Below, piece by piece: positions 1 through 10,859 of a stretch of 45,705 nt of DNA. Source of the stretch: Pseudomonas moorei (GTDB lineage Bacteria > Pseudomonadota > Gammaproteobacteria > Pseudomonadales > Pseudomonadaceae); NCBI RefSeq assembly GCF_008801475.1, contig NZ_VZPP01000026.1, positions 1 to 45,705 on the forward strand, written 5' to 3'. Position 1 is the first letter of the stretch, and each line of letters begins with the position of its first letter. Under the pieces are notes generated by a model. It saw nothing but the letters and a program-made list of their open reading frames with translations, searched no databases and had not been told where the DNA came from. The position numbers were made by a program, and so were the translations under genes.

Positions 1-77
1 CGAAAGTTCGCACCACACACAAACTATCGCATACCCAATTTGCTGAAGCGTCGAAAGACGGTTCGGTACCCGAATTT
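1..77 (+). other. 23S-5S rRNA internal spacer (partial)
   Basis: This is the sequence just upstream of the 5S gene. No ORF is supported and it reads as the transcribed spacer of an rRNA operon whose 16S and 23S genes lie before the window. The assignment rests on position; no 23S 3' end could be recognised with certainty. Confidence 0.6.
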
Positions 78-193
78 CTTGACGACCATAGAGCATTGGA
101 ACCACCTGATCCCATCCCGAACTCAGAAGTGAAACGATGCATCGCCGATGGTAGTGTGGGGTTTCCCCATGTGAGAGTAGGTCATCGTCAAGA
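78..193 (+). rRNA. rrf: 5S ribosomal RNA
   Basis: About 116 nt with the typical Pseudomonas 5S sequence. The 5' segment CTTGACGACC pairs with the 3' segment GTCATCGTCAAG to form helix I, and the conserved CCATCCCGAACTCAG and GATGGTAGTGTGGGG segments are present. It is the last gene of an rRNA operon entering from the left and is followed by a strong terminator. The ends are estimated from the helix and may be off by a base or two. Confidence 0.96.
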
Positions 194-203
194 TTAAATT
201 CCG

Positions 204-240
204 AAACCCCTATCTGCGTATGCAGGTAGGGGTTTTGTTT
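204..240 (+). terminator. Rho-independent terminator of the rRNA operon
   Basis: AAACCCCTA and TAGGGGTTT form the base of a long hairpin (roughly 15 pairs, one mismatch and one G-U) and a T-rich run follows. It lies 10 nt after the 5S gene. Confidence 0.9.
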
Positions 241-330
241 TTGTCCGCAGGAAAATCTGTCTCTCTGGGTTTCTATGCAACTGCTCGGGGCGTGGCTATC
301 ATGCGGGCCTCATTGTGAGGCGAGACTTGC

Positions 331-1290
331 ATGCTGACGTTGTTAAAGCTTCTTAAAGATGGCCGATTCCATTCGGGGCAAGCCCTGGGTGCTGCCCTGG
401 GTGTCAGTCGTAGCGCTGTCTGGAAGCAGCTTCAGCACCTGGAGGCTGAGCTGGGTCTTTCCATACATAAGGTTCGAGGGCGTGGTTATCAGTTGGCCGC
501 ACCGTTGACGCTGCTTGATCCTGCGGTGATAGGGCAGCTGGCGCCTTCCTGTGACTGGCCTGTCTTGGTTTTCGATTCTATCGACTCTACAAACGCCGAG
601 GCATTGCGTGCCATAGATCGTGGTCAGGCTGCCCCCTTTCTTGTGCTTGCCGAGCGTCAGACGGCGGGTCGTGGGCGGCGGGGAAGGAAATGGGCTAGCC
701 CCTTCGCTGAAAATATCTACTACAGCCTGGTTTTGCGTATTGATGGCGGAATGCGTCAGCTGGAAGGCTTGAGTCTCGTTGTGGGGCTCGCGGTTATGCA
801 AGCCTTGCGCGAGCTTGGCGTCTCGGGAGTGGGGTTGAAGTGGCCCAACGATGTCCTGGTTGGCCAAAAGAAAATTGCGGGAATTCTGCTTGAGCTGGTC
901 GGGGATCCTGCCGACGTTTGTCATGTGGTACTAGGCGTTGGAATTAATGTGAACATGCAGATGACCGATGAGGTTGATCAGCAGTGGACGTCCATGAGGC
1001 TGGAGTCGGGCAGGGTGTTTGATCGTAATCATCTGGTTGCGGAGCTCGGTACCATGCTGCAGCGATACCTGGCTCGCCATCAGGCTGGTGGGTTCTCAGC
1101 TGTGCATGCTGAGTGGGAGCAGAATCATCTATGGCAGGGGCATGCAGTGTCGTTGATCGCTGGTGTTAACCAAATAGATGGCGAAGTGCTGGGTATCGAT
1201 ACCCAGGGTGCTTTGCGCTTGAGGGTCGCCGGTGTTGAAAAAATTTTCAGTGGTGGTGAGTTGAGTCTGAGGTTGCGCAATGATTCTTGA
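331..1290 (+). CDS. birA: Biotin-protein ligase / biotin operon repressor BirA
   Basis: A 319-residue bifunctional BirA. It activates biotin as biotinyl-5'-AMP and transfers it to the biotin carrier protein of acetyl-CoA carboxylase; in this family the N-terminal domain also binds DNA as a repressor. Residues about 15-40 form a winged helix-turn-helix (GVSRSAVWKQL). The catalytic core has the GRGRRGRKW biotinyl-AMP loop at 113-121, KWPND at 170-174 and GVGINVN at 202-208. A small C-terminal domain follows. The length matches group II ligases, so a regulatory role is plausible. The ATG follows a GAGGCGAG ribosome-binding site. Its 3' end overlaps coaX by 11 bases, implying coupled translation. 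Confidence 0.97.
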   Translation: MLTLLKLLKDGRFHSGQALGAALGVSRSAVWKQLQHLEAELGLSIHKVRGRGYQLAAPLTLLDPAVIGQLAPSCDWPVLVFDSIDSTNAEALRAIDRGQAAPFLVLAERQTAGRGRRGRKWASPFAENIYYSLVLRIDGGMRQLEGLSLVVGLAVMQALRELGVSGVGLKWPNDVLVGQKKIAGILLELVGDPADVCHVVLGVGINVNMQMTDEVDQQWTSMRLESGRVFDRNHLVAELGTMLQRYLARHQAGGFSAVHAEWEQNHLWQGHAVSLIAGVNQIDGEVLGIDTQGALRLRVAGVEKIFSGGELSLRLRNDS

Positions 1291-2029
1291 GCTCGACTGC
1301 GGAAATAGTTTCATCAAGTGGCGCGTGCTGGATGCAGGCACCCTGTTGATCGTGGGAGAAGGTGTCGTCGACTCTGACTTTGCGTTGCTGCAAGGGTTGA
1401 AGGCGCTGAAGGGCCTCTCGCTCAGATTTTGTCGGTTGGTGAGTGTCAGGACTGCAGAGGAGACCGGTGAATTGATCGCTTCGCTGAAGGGGGCATTCAA
1501 TGTATCGGTGGTCTGTGCTGCTCCTGCTCGAGAGATGTCCGGCGTTCGTAATGGCTATGAGGAGTTCGAGCGCCTGGGGCTCGATCGTTGGCTTGCGATG
1601 CTGGGTGGGTTTCATCTGGCGGCGGGTGCGTGCCTCGTGCTTGATTTTGGCACGGCTGTTACCGCTGATTTTGTTGCTGGGGATGGAGAGCACCTTGGAG
1701 GGTTTATCTGTCCGGGAATGCCCTTGATGCGTAATCAGCTTCGTACGCATACCCGCAAAATTCGCTACGGCGATGTCGCTGCAGAGCAGGCATTGGAAAG
1801 CCTTGCTCCGGGTAGGACAACTGTTGAAGCAGTCGAACGTGGGTGCTTGTTGATGCTTCAAGGCTTTGTGCTGACTCAGATGGAGCTGGCGCGCAGCTAC
1901 TGGGGGGAAGAGTTCGTGGTGTTCCTTACGGGTGGGGATGCGGCCCTGGTATCAGGAGTTGTGCCACAGGCGAGGGTGGTTCCGGACCTCGTGTTCGTAG
2001 GTTTGGCTATGGCGTGTCCTTTGTCCTGA
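1280..2029 (+). CDS. coaX: Type III pantothenate kinase CoaX
   Basis: A 249-residue type III pantothenate kinase, which phosphorylates pantothenate in the first committed step of coenzyme A synthesis. It has the ASKHA-fold signatures: the N-terminal phosphate loop DCGNSFIKWR with D6, GLDRW at 100-104, DFGTAVTAD at 122-130 and GGFICPG at 140-146. Family members need a monovalent cation and resist CoA feedback. The ATG lies inside the end of birA (11-bp overlap) and the next gene starts 7 bp after its stop, so the three genes form one operon. Pairing of birA and coaX is common in bacteria. Confidence 0.96.
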   Translation: MILELDCGNSFIKWRVLDAGTLLIVGEGVVDSDFALLQGLKALKGLSLRFCRLVSVRTAEETGELIASLKGAFNVSVVCAAPAREMSGVRNGYEEFERLGLDRWLAMLGGFHLAAGACLVLDFGTAVTADFVAGDGEHLGGFICPGMPLMRNQLRTHTRKIRYGDVAAEQALESLAPGRTTVEAVERGCLLMLQGFVLTQMELARSYWGEEFVVFLTGGDAALVSGVVPQARVVPDLVFVGLAMACPLS

Positions 2030-2036
2030 GGTCCTT

Positions 2037-2477
2037 ATGCGTTGGTTGTTTCTGCTTTTGCTTGTTCTCAACGTCTTCTATTACATCTGGCATCAACAGG
2101 AAGCCCCTCTGCGTGCGAAAGACGTAACGCCTTTGAGTTTGTACCGAGGGTCTCAGCAGGATATTCGCCTGTTGAGTGAGGCGCCTGATGTGGGGAGAGA
2201 TAAAGGAAAAACTGCACAGGTCGACGCAGGCTGTCTCTATATAGGTGGTTTTGCTCGGCAGGACGTGGCTCAGGGGCTTGAGCGCAGGTTAAACGGGATG
2301 GATGTGAAGTATCAGTCATTGCCCAAGGGGAGCTCCGAAGTCGCTGGTTACTGGGTGCGAGTGGCTCCGGAAAGCAGGCGTTGGCTGGACGATGTGCAGT
2401 TGCAAAACCTTTCTAAAGAATTCAATGAGTTAAAACATAAAATAATGCCTTGCGAGGGGGTTGCACCCGCCGAATAG
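2037..2477 (+). CDS. Inner-membrane SPOR-domain protein
   Basis: A 146-residue protein. Residues 1-18 form a single hydrophobic anchor (MRWLFLLLLVLNVFYYIW) and the rest should be periplasmic. Residues about 65-140 look like a SPOR domain (CLYIGGFARQDVAQGLERRL, then YWVRVAP), a fold that binds peptidoglycan stripped of stem peptides at division sites. It follows coaX by 7 bp, a conserved position in Pseudomonas. The domain call rests on pattern and context. Its role in cell envelope or division is inferred, and no enzymatic motif is visible. Confidence 0.8.
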   Translation: MRWLFLLLLVLNVFYYIWHQQEAPLRAKDVTPLSLYRGSQQDIRLLSEAPDVGRDKGKTAQVDAGCLYIGGFARQDVAQGLERRLNGMDVKYQSLPKGSSEVAGYWVRVAPESRRWLDDVQLQNLSKEFNELKHKIMPCEGVAPAE

Positions 2478-2489
2478 TTTGCATAGAAT
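2461..2489 (+). promoter_or_regulatory. Candidate sigma-70 promoter P1 upstream of the tRNA cluster
   Basis: TTGCAC (2461-2466), a 17-bp spacer and TAGAAT (2484-2489). It overlaps the last codons of the SPOR gene. Transcription would start near 2496, about 125 bp before tRNA-Tyr. Confidence 0.55.
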
Positions 2490-2579
2490 GGCGCCCGCTC
2501 CACAGCGAAGACCTAAAGCGGTAAGCGGTGTGAAGCGAGGTCAATGCAGCTAACCTCAGGTTTTTTATGAGAAAAGTGC
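2490..2579 (+). other. Leader between tandem tRNA promoters with alternative short stems
   Basis: GACCT (2510-2514) can pair with AGGTC (2538-2542). Alternatively GAGGT (2537-2541) can pair with ACCTC (2553-2557). AACC (2552-2555) with GGTT (2559-2562) followed by TTTT looks like a weak terminator. These pairings are partly mutually exclusive. No ORF is supported here. Confidence 0.3.
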
Positions 2580-2607
2580 TTGACAGAAGGCTGGCATGAT
2601 GTAGAAT
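2580..2607 (+). promoter_or_regulatory. Sigma-70 promoter P2 of the tRNA-Tyr-Gly-Thr cluster
   Basis: A consensus -35 TTGACA (2580-2585), a 16-bp spacer and -10 TAGAAT (2602-2607). A GC-rich discriminator (GCCGGCTCGC) follows, as expected for a stable-RNA promoter under stringent and growth-rate control. tRNA-Tyr begins 13 nt after the -10. Confidence 0.8.
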
Positions 2608-2620
2608 GCCGGCTCGCTTA

Positions 2621-2705
<85 letters not shown>

Positions 2706-2729
2706 TTTTTAGCGAGAGCTGCAAGCCTC

Positions 2730-2803
<74 letters not shown>

Positions 2804-2829
2804 CGTTTGCAGGTTTTGCGCAGTGTTTC

Positions 2830-2905
2830 GCTCTTGTAGCTCAGTTGGTAGAGCACACCCTTGGTAAGGGTGAGGTCAGCGGTTCAAATCCGCTCAAGAG
2901 CTCCA
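2830..2905 (+). tRNA. tRNA-Thr (GGT)
   Basis: A 76-nt tRNA. The acceptor GCTCTTG pairs with CAAGAGC, the GGT anticodon is at 2863-2865, the T-arm contains GGTTCAAATCC, and CCA is encoded (2903-2905). It is last in the tRNA-Tyr-Gly-Thr transcript, ahead of a terminator. Confidence 0.97.
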
Positions 2906-2911
2906 TATGAC

Positions 2912-2943
2912 AAGGCAGATATGAAAATATCTGCCTTTGTTTT
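2912..2943 (+). terminator. Terminator after tRNA-Thr
   Basis: A perfect 11-bp stem (AAGGCAGATAT with ATATCTGCCTT) with a GAAA tetraloop, then TGTTTT. It ends the three-tRNA transcript at the point where many Pseudomonas genomes carry a tuf gene. Confidence 0.85.
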
Positions 2944-3030
2944 AATGGCTGGCGATGGTGCTTTGTTGTTCGTGAGGGTGAGGTGTTCGCTCCGGTGCAG
3001 ATGAAGCATTCCAGGTCATTGAGTAAAATG

Positions 3031-3059
3031 TTGTAAAGTCTTTTTCGGGCCGGCATAAT
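3031..3059 (+). promoter_or_regulatory. Sigma-70 promoter for tRNA-Trp-secE-nusG
   Basis: TTGTAA (3031-3036), a 17-bp spacer and CATAAT (3054-3059), followed by a GC-rich discriminator (GGTCGGCC). tRNA-Trp begins 20 nt after the -10. This gives tRNA-Trp, secE and nusG their own start signal downstream of the tRNA-Thr terminator. Confidence 0.65.
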
Positions 3060-3079
3060 GGTCGGCCTGATTTTGTTTT

Positions 3080-3155
3080 AGGTCAGTAGCTCAATTGGCA
3101 GAGCGACGGTCTCCAAAACCGTAGGTTGGGGGTTCGATTCCCTCCTGACCTGCCA
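3080..3155 (+). tRNA. tRNA-Trp (CCA)
   Basis: A 76-nt tRNA. The acceptor AGGTCAG pairs with CTGACCT, the CCA anticodon is at 3113-3115, the T-arm contains GGTTCGATTCC, and the 3' CCA is encoded (3153-3155). It is immediately upstream of secE, a conserved Pseudomonas arrangement. Confidence 0.97.
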
Positions 3156-3200
3156 GATTCACCAGGTGTGTCTGGCTTTCTTTTCACAGGATCTTCATAG

Positions 3201-3569
3201 ATGACTCCTAAAGCTGAAGCTCAAGGCTCGCGCTTCGATCTGCTCAAGTGGCTAGTAGTAGTTGCTTTGGTGGTTGTTGGCGTTGTTGGCAATCAGTATT
3301 ACTCTGCTTCGCCGATCCTGTACCGTGTGCTCGCTTTGCTTGTGATTGCTGCTGTAGCTGCCTTTGTAGGCTTGCAGACGGTCAAGGGCAAGTCTTTCTT
3401 TGTGCTTGTCAAGGAAGCGCGTACCGAGATTCGTAAAGTCGTATGGCCAACTCGTCAAGAAACCACGCAGACCACGTTGATCGTTGTGGCTGTTGTTCTG
3501 GTTATGGCGTTGCTGTTGTGGGGGCTTGATTCCCTGCTCGGCTGGCTTGTTTCCTTGATTGTCGGCTAA
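3201..3569 (+). CDS. secE: Preprotein translocase subunit SecE
   Basis: A 122-residue inner-membrane protein that clamps SecY in the SecYEG protein-export channel. Three hydrophobic segments are visible (about residues 15-32, 38-58 and 92-120), the three-helix gammaproteobacterial form. The conserved amphipathic hinge EIRKVVWPTRQET lies at about 76-88, before the last helix. SecY is encoded at 28984-30312 in this window. nusG follows after 9 bp, the near-universal secE-nusG pair, presumably cotranscribed with tRNA-Trp. Confidence 0.97.
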   Translation: MTPKAEAQGSRFDLLKWLVVVALVVVGVVGNQYYSASPILYRVLALLVIAAVAAFVGLQTVKGKSFFVLVKEARTEIRKVVWPTRQETTQTTLIVVAVVLVMALLLWGLDSLLGWLVSLIVG

Positions 3570-3578
3570 GGGTGTCCC

Positions 3579-4112
3579 GTGGCTAAGCGTTGGTATGTTG
3601 TGCATGCTTACTCGGGTTACGAGAAGCATGTCATGCGTTCGTTGATCGAGCGCGTAAAGCTGGCTGGCATGGAAGATGGCTTCGGCGAAATTCTGGTTCC
3701 CACTGAAGAAGTGGTTGAGATGCGTAATGGCCAGAAACGCAAAAGCGAGCGGAAGTTCTTCCCTGGTTACGTGCTGGTTCAGATGGATATGAACGAGGGT
3801 ACTTGGCACTTGGTCAAGGATACTCCTCGGGTGATGGGTTTTATCGGCGGTACCGCTGATAAGCCAGCACCGATCACTGATAAAGAGGCAGAAGCGATTC
3901 TGCGTCGCGTCGCCGATGGTAGCGATAAGCCTAAGCCGAAGACGCTGTTCGAGCCGGGCGAGTCGGTACGCGTCAACGATGGTCCGTTTGCTGACTTTAC
4001 CGGCACGGTCGAAGAGGTTAACTACGAAAAGAGTCGCATCCAGGTGGCTGTGCTCATTTTCGGTCGCTCTACTCCGGTAGAGTTGGAGTTCAGTCAGGTC
4101 GAAAAGGTCTAA
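3579..4112 (+). CDS. nusG: Transcription elongation/termination factor NusG
   Basis: A 177-residue NusG. The N-terminal NGN domain (KRWYVVHAYSGYEKHV, then FFPGYVLVQM) binds the beta' clamp of RNA polymerase and suppresses pausing. The C-terminal KOW domain (FEPGESVRVNDGPFADFTG, about residues 125-150) contacts Rho or ribosomal protein S10, coupling transcription to termination or translation. The start is GTG at 3579, chosen because it gives the canonical MAKRWYVVH N-terminus; no upstream alternative fits. A strong hairpin follows the stop. Confidence 0.98.
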   Translation: MAKRWYVVHAYSGYEKHVMRSLIERVKLAGMEDGFGEILVPTEEVVEMRNGQKRKSERKFFPGYVLVQMDMNEGTWHLVKDTPRVMGFIGGTADKPAPITDKEAEAILRRVADGSDKPKPKTLFEPGESVRVNDGPFADFTGTVEEVNYEKSRIQVAVLIFGRSTPVELEFSQVEKV

Positions 4113-4127
4113 CTGAGCAAGCATCCC

Positions 4128-4157
4128 AACCCCGCAGCCTTAGGCTGTGGGGTTTTG
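4128..4157 (+). terminator. Terminator between nusG and rplK
   Basis: AACCCCGCAGCC (4128-4139) pairs with GGCTGTGGGGTT (4143-4154) through a TTA loop, with one G-U pair, and TTG follows. The long GC-rich stem with a short T-run should end or attenuate the secE-nusG transcript. Confidence 0.85.
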
Positions 4158-4229
4158 TCGTCACTGGGATAAACGCGCAAGTAACCGGGGAGCCTTTCGA
4201 GGCGTTTGAACCCGTAATTGGAGTGCCTC

Positions 4230-4661
4230 ATGGCCAAGAAGATTACCGCTTACATCAAGCTGCAAGTGAAGGCCGCTCAGGCTAACCCAAGCCCACCTGT
4301 TGGTCCTGCTCTGGGTCAGCACGGCGTGAACATCATGGAGTTCTGCAAGGCTTTCAACGCCCGTACTCAGGGTCTTGAGCCAGGTCTGCCGACTCCAGTG
4401 ATCATCACTGTCTACAGCGACCGTAGCTTCACGTTCGAAACCAAATCCACTCCTGCTTCGGTTCTGCTGAAGAAGGCGGCCGGTCTGACCAGCGGTTCCG
4501 CTCGTCCGAACACCGTTAAGGTTGGCACCGTTACCCGTGCTCAGCTGGAAGAAATCGCGAAAACCAAAAACGCGGATCTGACTGCAGCTGATATGGAAGC
4601 AGCCGTGCGTACTATCGCCGGTTCTGCTCGTAGCATGGGCCTTAACGTGGAGGGTGTGTAA
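4230..4661 (+). CDS. rplK: 50S ribosomal protein L11
   Basis: A 143-residue L11. The protein forms the base of the L7/L12 stalk and the GTPase-associated centre and is needed for RelA activation. The proline-rich N-terminal motif ANPSPPVGPALGQHGVNI and the C-terminal rRNA-binding domain are intact. A TTG at 4218 would add four residues (MECL), but ATG 4230 gives the canonical MAKKITAYIKLQ and has GGAG 6-7 bases upstream. It overlaps rplA by one base (TAATG), so the pair is translationally coupled. In enterobacteria L1 represses this pair. Confidence 0.98.
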   Translation: MAKKITAYIKLQVKAAQANPSPPVGPALGQHGVNIMEFCKAFNARTQGLEPGLPTPVIITVYSDRSFTFETKSTPASVLLKKAAGLTSGSARPNTVKVGTVTRAQLEEIAKTKNADLTAADMEAAVRTIAGSARSMGLNVEGV

Positions 4662-5356
4662 TGGCTAAGCTGACCAAGCGTCAAAAGGCTATCGCCGGCA
4701 AAATCGAAGCAGGCAAGGCCTACAACTTTGTAGACGCCGCTGCACTGCTGGCCGAGCTGTCGACTGTCAAGTTCAGCGAGTCGTTCGACGTTGCTGTAAA
4801 CTTGGGCGTTGACCCGCGTAAATCCGACCAGGTCGTTCGTAGCGCTACTGTGCTGCCACACGGCACTGGCAAGACCGTACGCGTTGCCGTGTTTACCCAG
4901 GGTCCAGCTGCTGAAGCTGCTCTGGCCGCCGGCGCTGATCGCGTAGGTATGGACGATCTCGCTGCCGAAATGAAAGGCGGCGACCTGAACTATGACGTAG
5001 TGATCGCATCCCCGGATGCCATGCGCGTAGTAGGTCAACTGGGTCAGATCCTCGGTCCACGTGGTCTGATGCCTAACCCTAAAGTCGGCACCGTAACTCC
5101 AGACGTAGCTACCGCGGTTAAAAACGCCAAGGCTGGTCAGGTTCGTTATCGCACCGACAAAAACGGCATCATCCACACTTCCGTTGGCAAGATCGGCTTC
5201 GACGCCGTCAAGCTGAAGGAAAACGTTGAAGCCCTGATCGCTGATCTGAAGCGTATCAAGCCGGCTTCCTCGAAAGGTATTTACGTCAAGCGCGTTACCC
5301 TGAGCACCACTATGGGCCCAGGTCTGGTCATCGACCAGAGCTCGCTGGACGCGTAA
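4661..5356 (+). CDS. rplA: 50S ribosomal protein L1
   Basis: A 231-residue L1, the protein of the mobile L1 stalk that guides E-site tRNA release. The characteristic GPRGLMPNPKVGTVTPDV segment is present in the second half and the length is standard. In E. coli, L1 also binds the rplK-rplA mRNA as a translational repressor; here that is known family behaviour rather than something seen. Its ATG overlaps the rplK stop by one base. Confidence 0.98.
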   Translation: MAKLTKRQKAIAGKIEAGKAYNFVDAAALLAELSTVKFSESFDVAVNLGVDPRKSDQVVRSATVLPHGTGKTVRVAVFTQGPAAEAALAAGADRVGMDDLAAEMKGGDLNYDVVIASPDAMRVVGQLGQILGPRGLMPNPKVGTVTPDVATAVKNAKAGQVRYRTDKNGIIHTSVGKIGFDAVKLKENVEALIADLKRIKPASSKGIYVKRVTLSTTMGPGLVIDQSSLDA

Positions 5357-5363
5357 GACGCGG

Positions 5364-5387
5364 ATTGACGTAAGCGATTGCGTCAAT
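5364..5387 (+). other. Stem-loop after rplA
   Basis: ATTGACGTAA (5364-5373) pairs with TTGCGTCAAT (5378-5387) around a GCGA tetraloop (one G-U pair). No T-run follows, so it is more likely an mRNA-processing or 3'-end stability element than a terminator. Confidence 0.5.
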
Positions 5388-5399
5388 TGAAAAATTGGG

Positions 5400-5526
5400 G
5401 TCCCTGCCTGGCGGGGGCTGTCCAAGACCGTAGGCGACGCAAGTCTTAAACCTCAAGCCTACGCAGATGGTGCTCCCGGTTCCTTACCGAATCAGACACC
5501 AAAACGACATCTGGTTTCGACTGGAT
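5400..5526 (+). promoter_or_regulatory. L10-type ribosomal leader upstream of rplJ
   Basis: The 198-bp gap between rplA and rplJ is highly structured. CGTAGGC (5429-5435) pairs with GCCTACG (5457-5463), with further paired segments on both sides. In E. coli and relatives the L10-(L12)4 complex binds a leader at this position and represses rplJ-rplL translation. Assignment to that leader class is by position and structure, not a covariance search. Confidence 0.65.
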
Positions 5527-5554
5527 GAAACGGTAACAAGCAGGAGTTAAACCC

Positions 5555-6055
5555 GTGGCAATTAAACTCGAAGACAAGAAGGCCATCGTCGCTGAAGTCA
5601 ACGAGGCTGCCAAAGTCGCTCTGTCCGCTGTCGTGGCTGATGCCCGTGGCGTAACAGTAGGCGCGATGACCGGACTCCGTAAAGAGGCTCGTGAAGCTGG
5701 CGTTTACGTACGTGTTGTACGTAACACCCTGCTCAAGCGCGCTGTTGCTGACACTGAATACAGTGTCCTCAACGACGTGTTCACCGGCCCTACCTTGATT
5801 GCATTCTCGAAAGAGCATCCGGGCGCTGCTGCCCGTATCTTCAAAGAGTTCGCAAAAGGTCAGGATAAGTTCGAGATCAAGGCAGCTGCGTTCGAGGGCA
5901 AGTTCCTCGCAGCTAACCAAATCGACGTGCTGGCAACTCTGCCGACCCGTGACGAAGCAATTTCTCAGCTGATGAGCGTGATTCAAGGCGCAACCAGCAA
6001 ATTGGCTCGTACTCTGGCGGCCCTTCGCGACCAGAAAGAAGCTGCTGCAGCCTAA
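5555..6055 (+). CDS. rplJ: 50S ribosomal protein L10
   Basis: A 166-residue L10. The N-terminal domain binds 23S rRNA at the stalk base and the C-terminal helix carries L7/L12 dimers. MAIKLEDKKAIVAEV at the start and the RNTLLKRAV segment are typical. The start is GTG 5555, with CAGGAG at 5541-5546. It is probably autoregulated through the upstream leader. rplL follows after 80 bp. Confidence 0.97.
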   Translation: MAIKLEDKKAIVAEVNEAAKVALSAVVADARGVTVGAMTGLRKEAREAGVYVRVVRNTLLKRAVADTEYSVLNDVFTGPTLIAFSKEHPGAAARIFKEFAKGQDKFEIKAAAFEGKFLAANQIDVLATLPTRDEAISQLMSVIQGATSKLARTLAALRDQKEAAAA

Positions 6056-6135
6056 GGCTGAGCGACTCCTTTCAGCGTTTATTGTTTATTTCGATGGCCG
6101 CGTAGGCTGTCACCCCAATACAGGAATTAATAGTC

Positions 6136-6501
6136 ATGTCTCTGACTAACGAGCAAATCATCGAAGCAATCGGCGAAAAATCCGTAATGGAAATCGTTGA
6201 GCTGATCAAGGCAATGGAAGAGAAGTTCGGCGTTTCGGCTGCTGCTGCTTCTGCTGGTCCAGCTGTTGCTGCTGCCGTTGTTGAAGAACAAACTGAATTC
6301 AACGTCATGCTGACCGAAGCTGGCGAGAAGAAAGTTAACGTGATCAAGGCTGTACGTGAACTGACCGGTCTGGGCCTGAAAGAAGCCAAGGCTGTAGTTG
6401 ACGGTGCTCCTGCAATGGTTCTGGAAGGCGTTGCCAAAGACGCAGCTGACAAAGCCAAAGCAGCTCTGGAAGAAGCAGGCGCTAAAGTCGAGCTGAAGTA
6501 A
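6136..6501 (+). CDS. rplL: 50S ribosomal protein L7/L12
   Basis: A 121-residue L7/L12, the multicopy stalk protein that recruits translational GTPases. The N-terminal dimerisation domain (NEQIIEAIGEKSVMEIVELIKAMEEKFGV), a flexible Ala/Val-rich hinge at about residues 35-52 and the C-terminal factor-binding domain (VIKAVRELTGLGLKEAK) are clear. Its excess over other ribosomal proteins fits the terminator-like hairpin that separates it from rpoB. Confidence 0.98.
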   Translation: MSLTNEQIIEAIGEKSVMEIVELIKAMEEKFGVSAAAASAGPAVAAAVVEEQTEFNVMLTEAGEKKVNVIKAVRELTGLGLKEAKAVVDGAPAMVLEGVAKDAADKAKAALEEAGAKVELK

Positions 6502-6547
6502 GCATTGACTTTGCGTTTCCAGCCCGAGCGTTAAGCGACAGGCTGAT

Positions 6548-6576
6548 GGCTGGTGGCTCTTGCCACCGGCCTTTTT
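6548..6576 (+). terminator. Attenuator-type terminator between rplL and rpoB
   Basis: GGCTGGTGGC (6548-6557) pairs with GCCACCGGCC (6562-6571) around TCTT, followed by five T's. It sits in the 220-bp rplL-rpoB gap, as does the partial terminator of E. coli that lowers rpoBC transcription relative to ribosomal proteins. Confidence 0.85.
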
Positions 6577-6721
6577 CCGTTATTGGCAGCCGGCACGGTC
6601 GGCGCCGATAACGAGCTGTAACCACCCGATGTGGTGGCGCAAACCATGGGGTTTGCACGATTTTCTGGCTGCTCCCGTCGGGAGGGGCCAAACAAGCAGG
6701 TGACCAAGCTGGGGAACGCTG

Positions 6722-10795
<4,074 letters not shown>

Positions 10796-10859
10796 CACGT
10801 GACGCGAATCGAGAGCGGGGCTGGATTGCCCGCTCTCTGCTCCGCCAGGAGGAAAGGCC

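Noticed and set aside
4218..4229. Four-residue N-terminal extension of L11 from a TTG codon
   Set aside because: The ATG at 4230 has a proper ribosome-binding site and gives the canonical L11 N-terminus.
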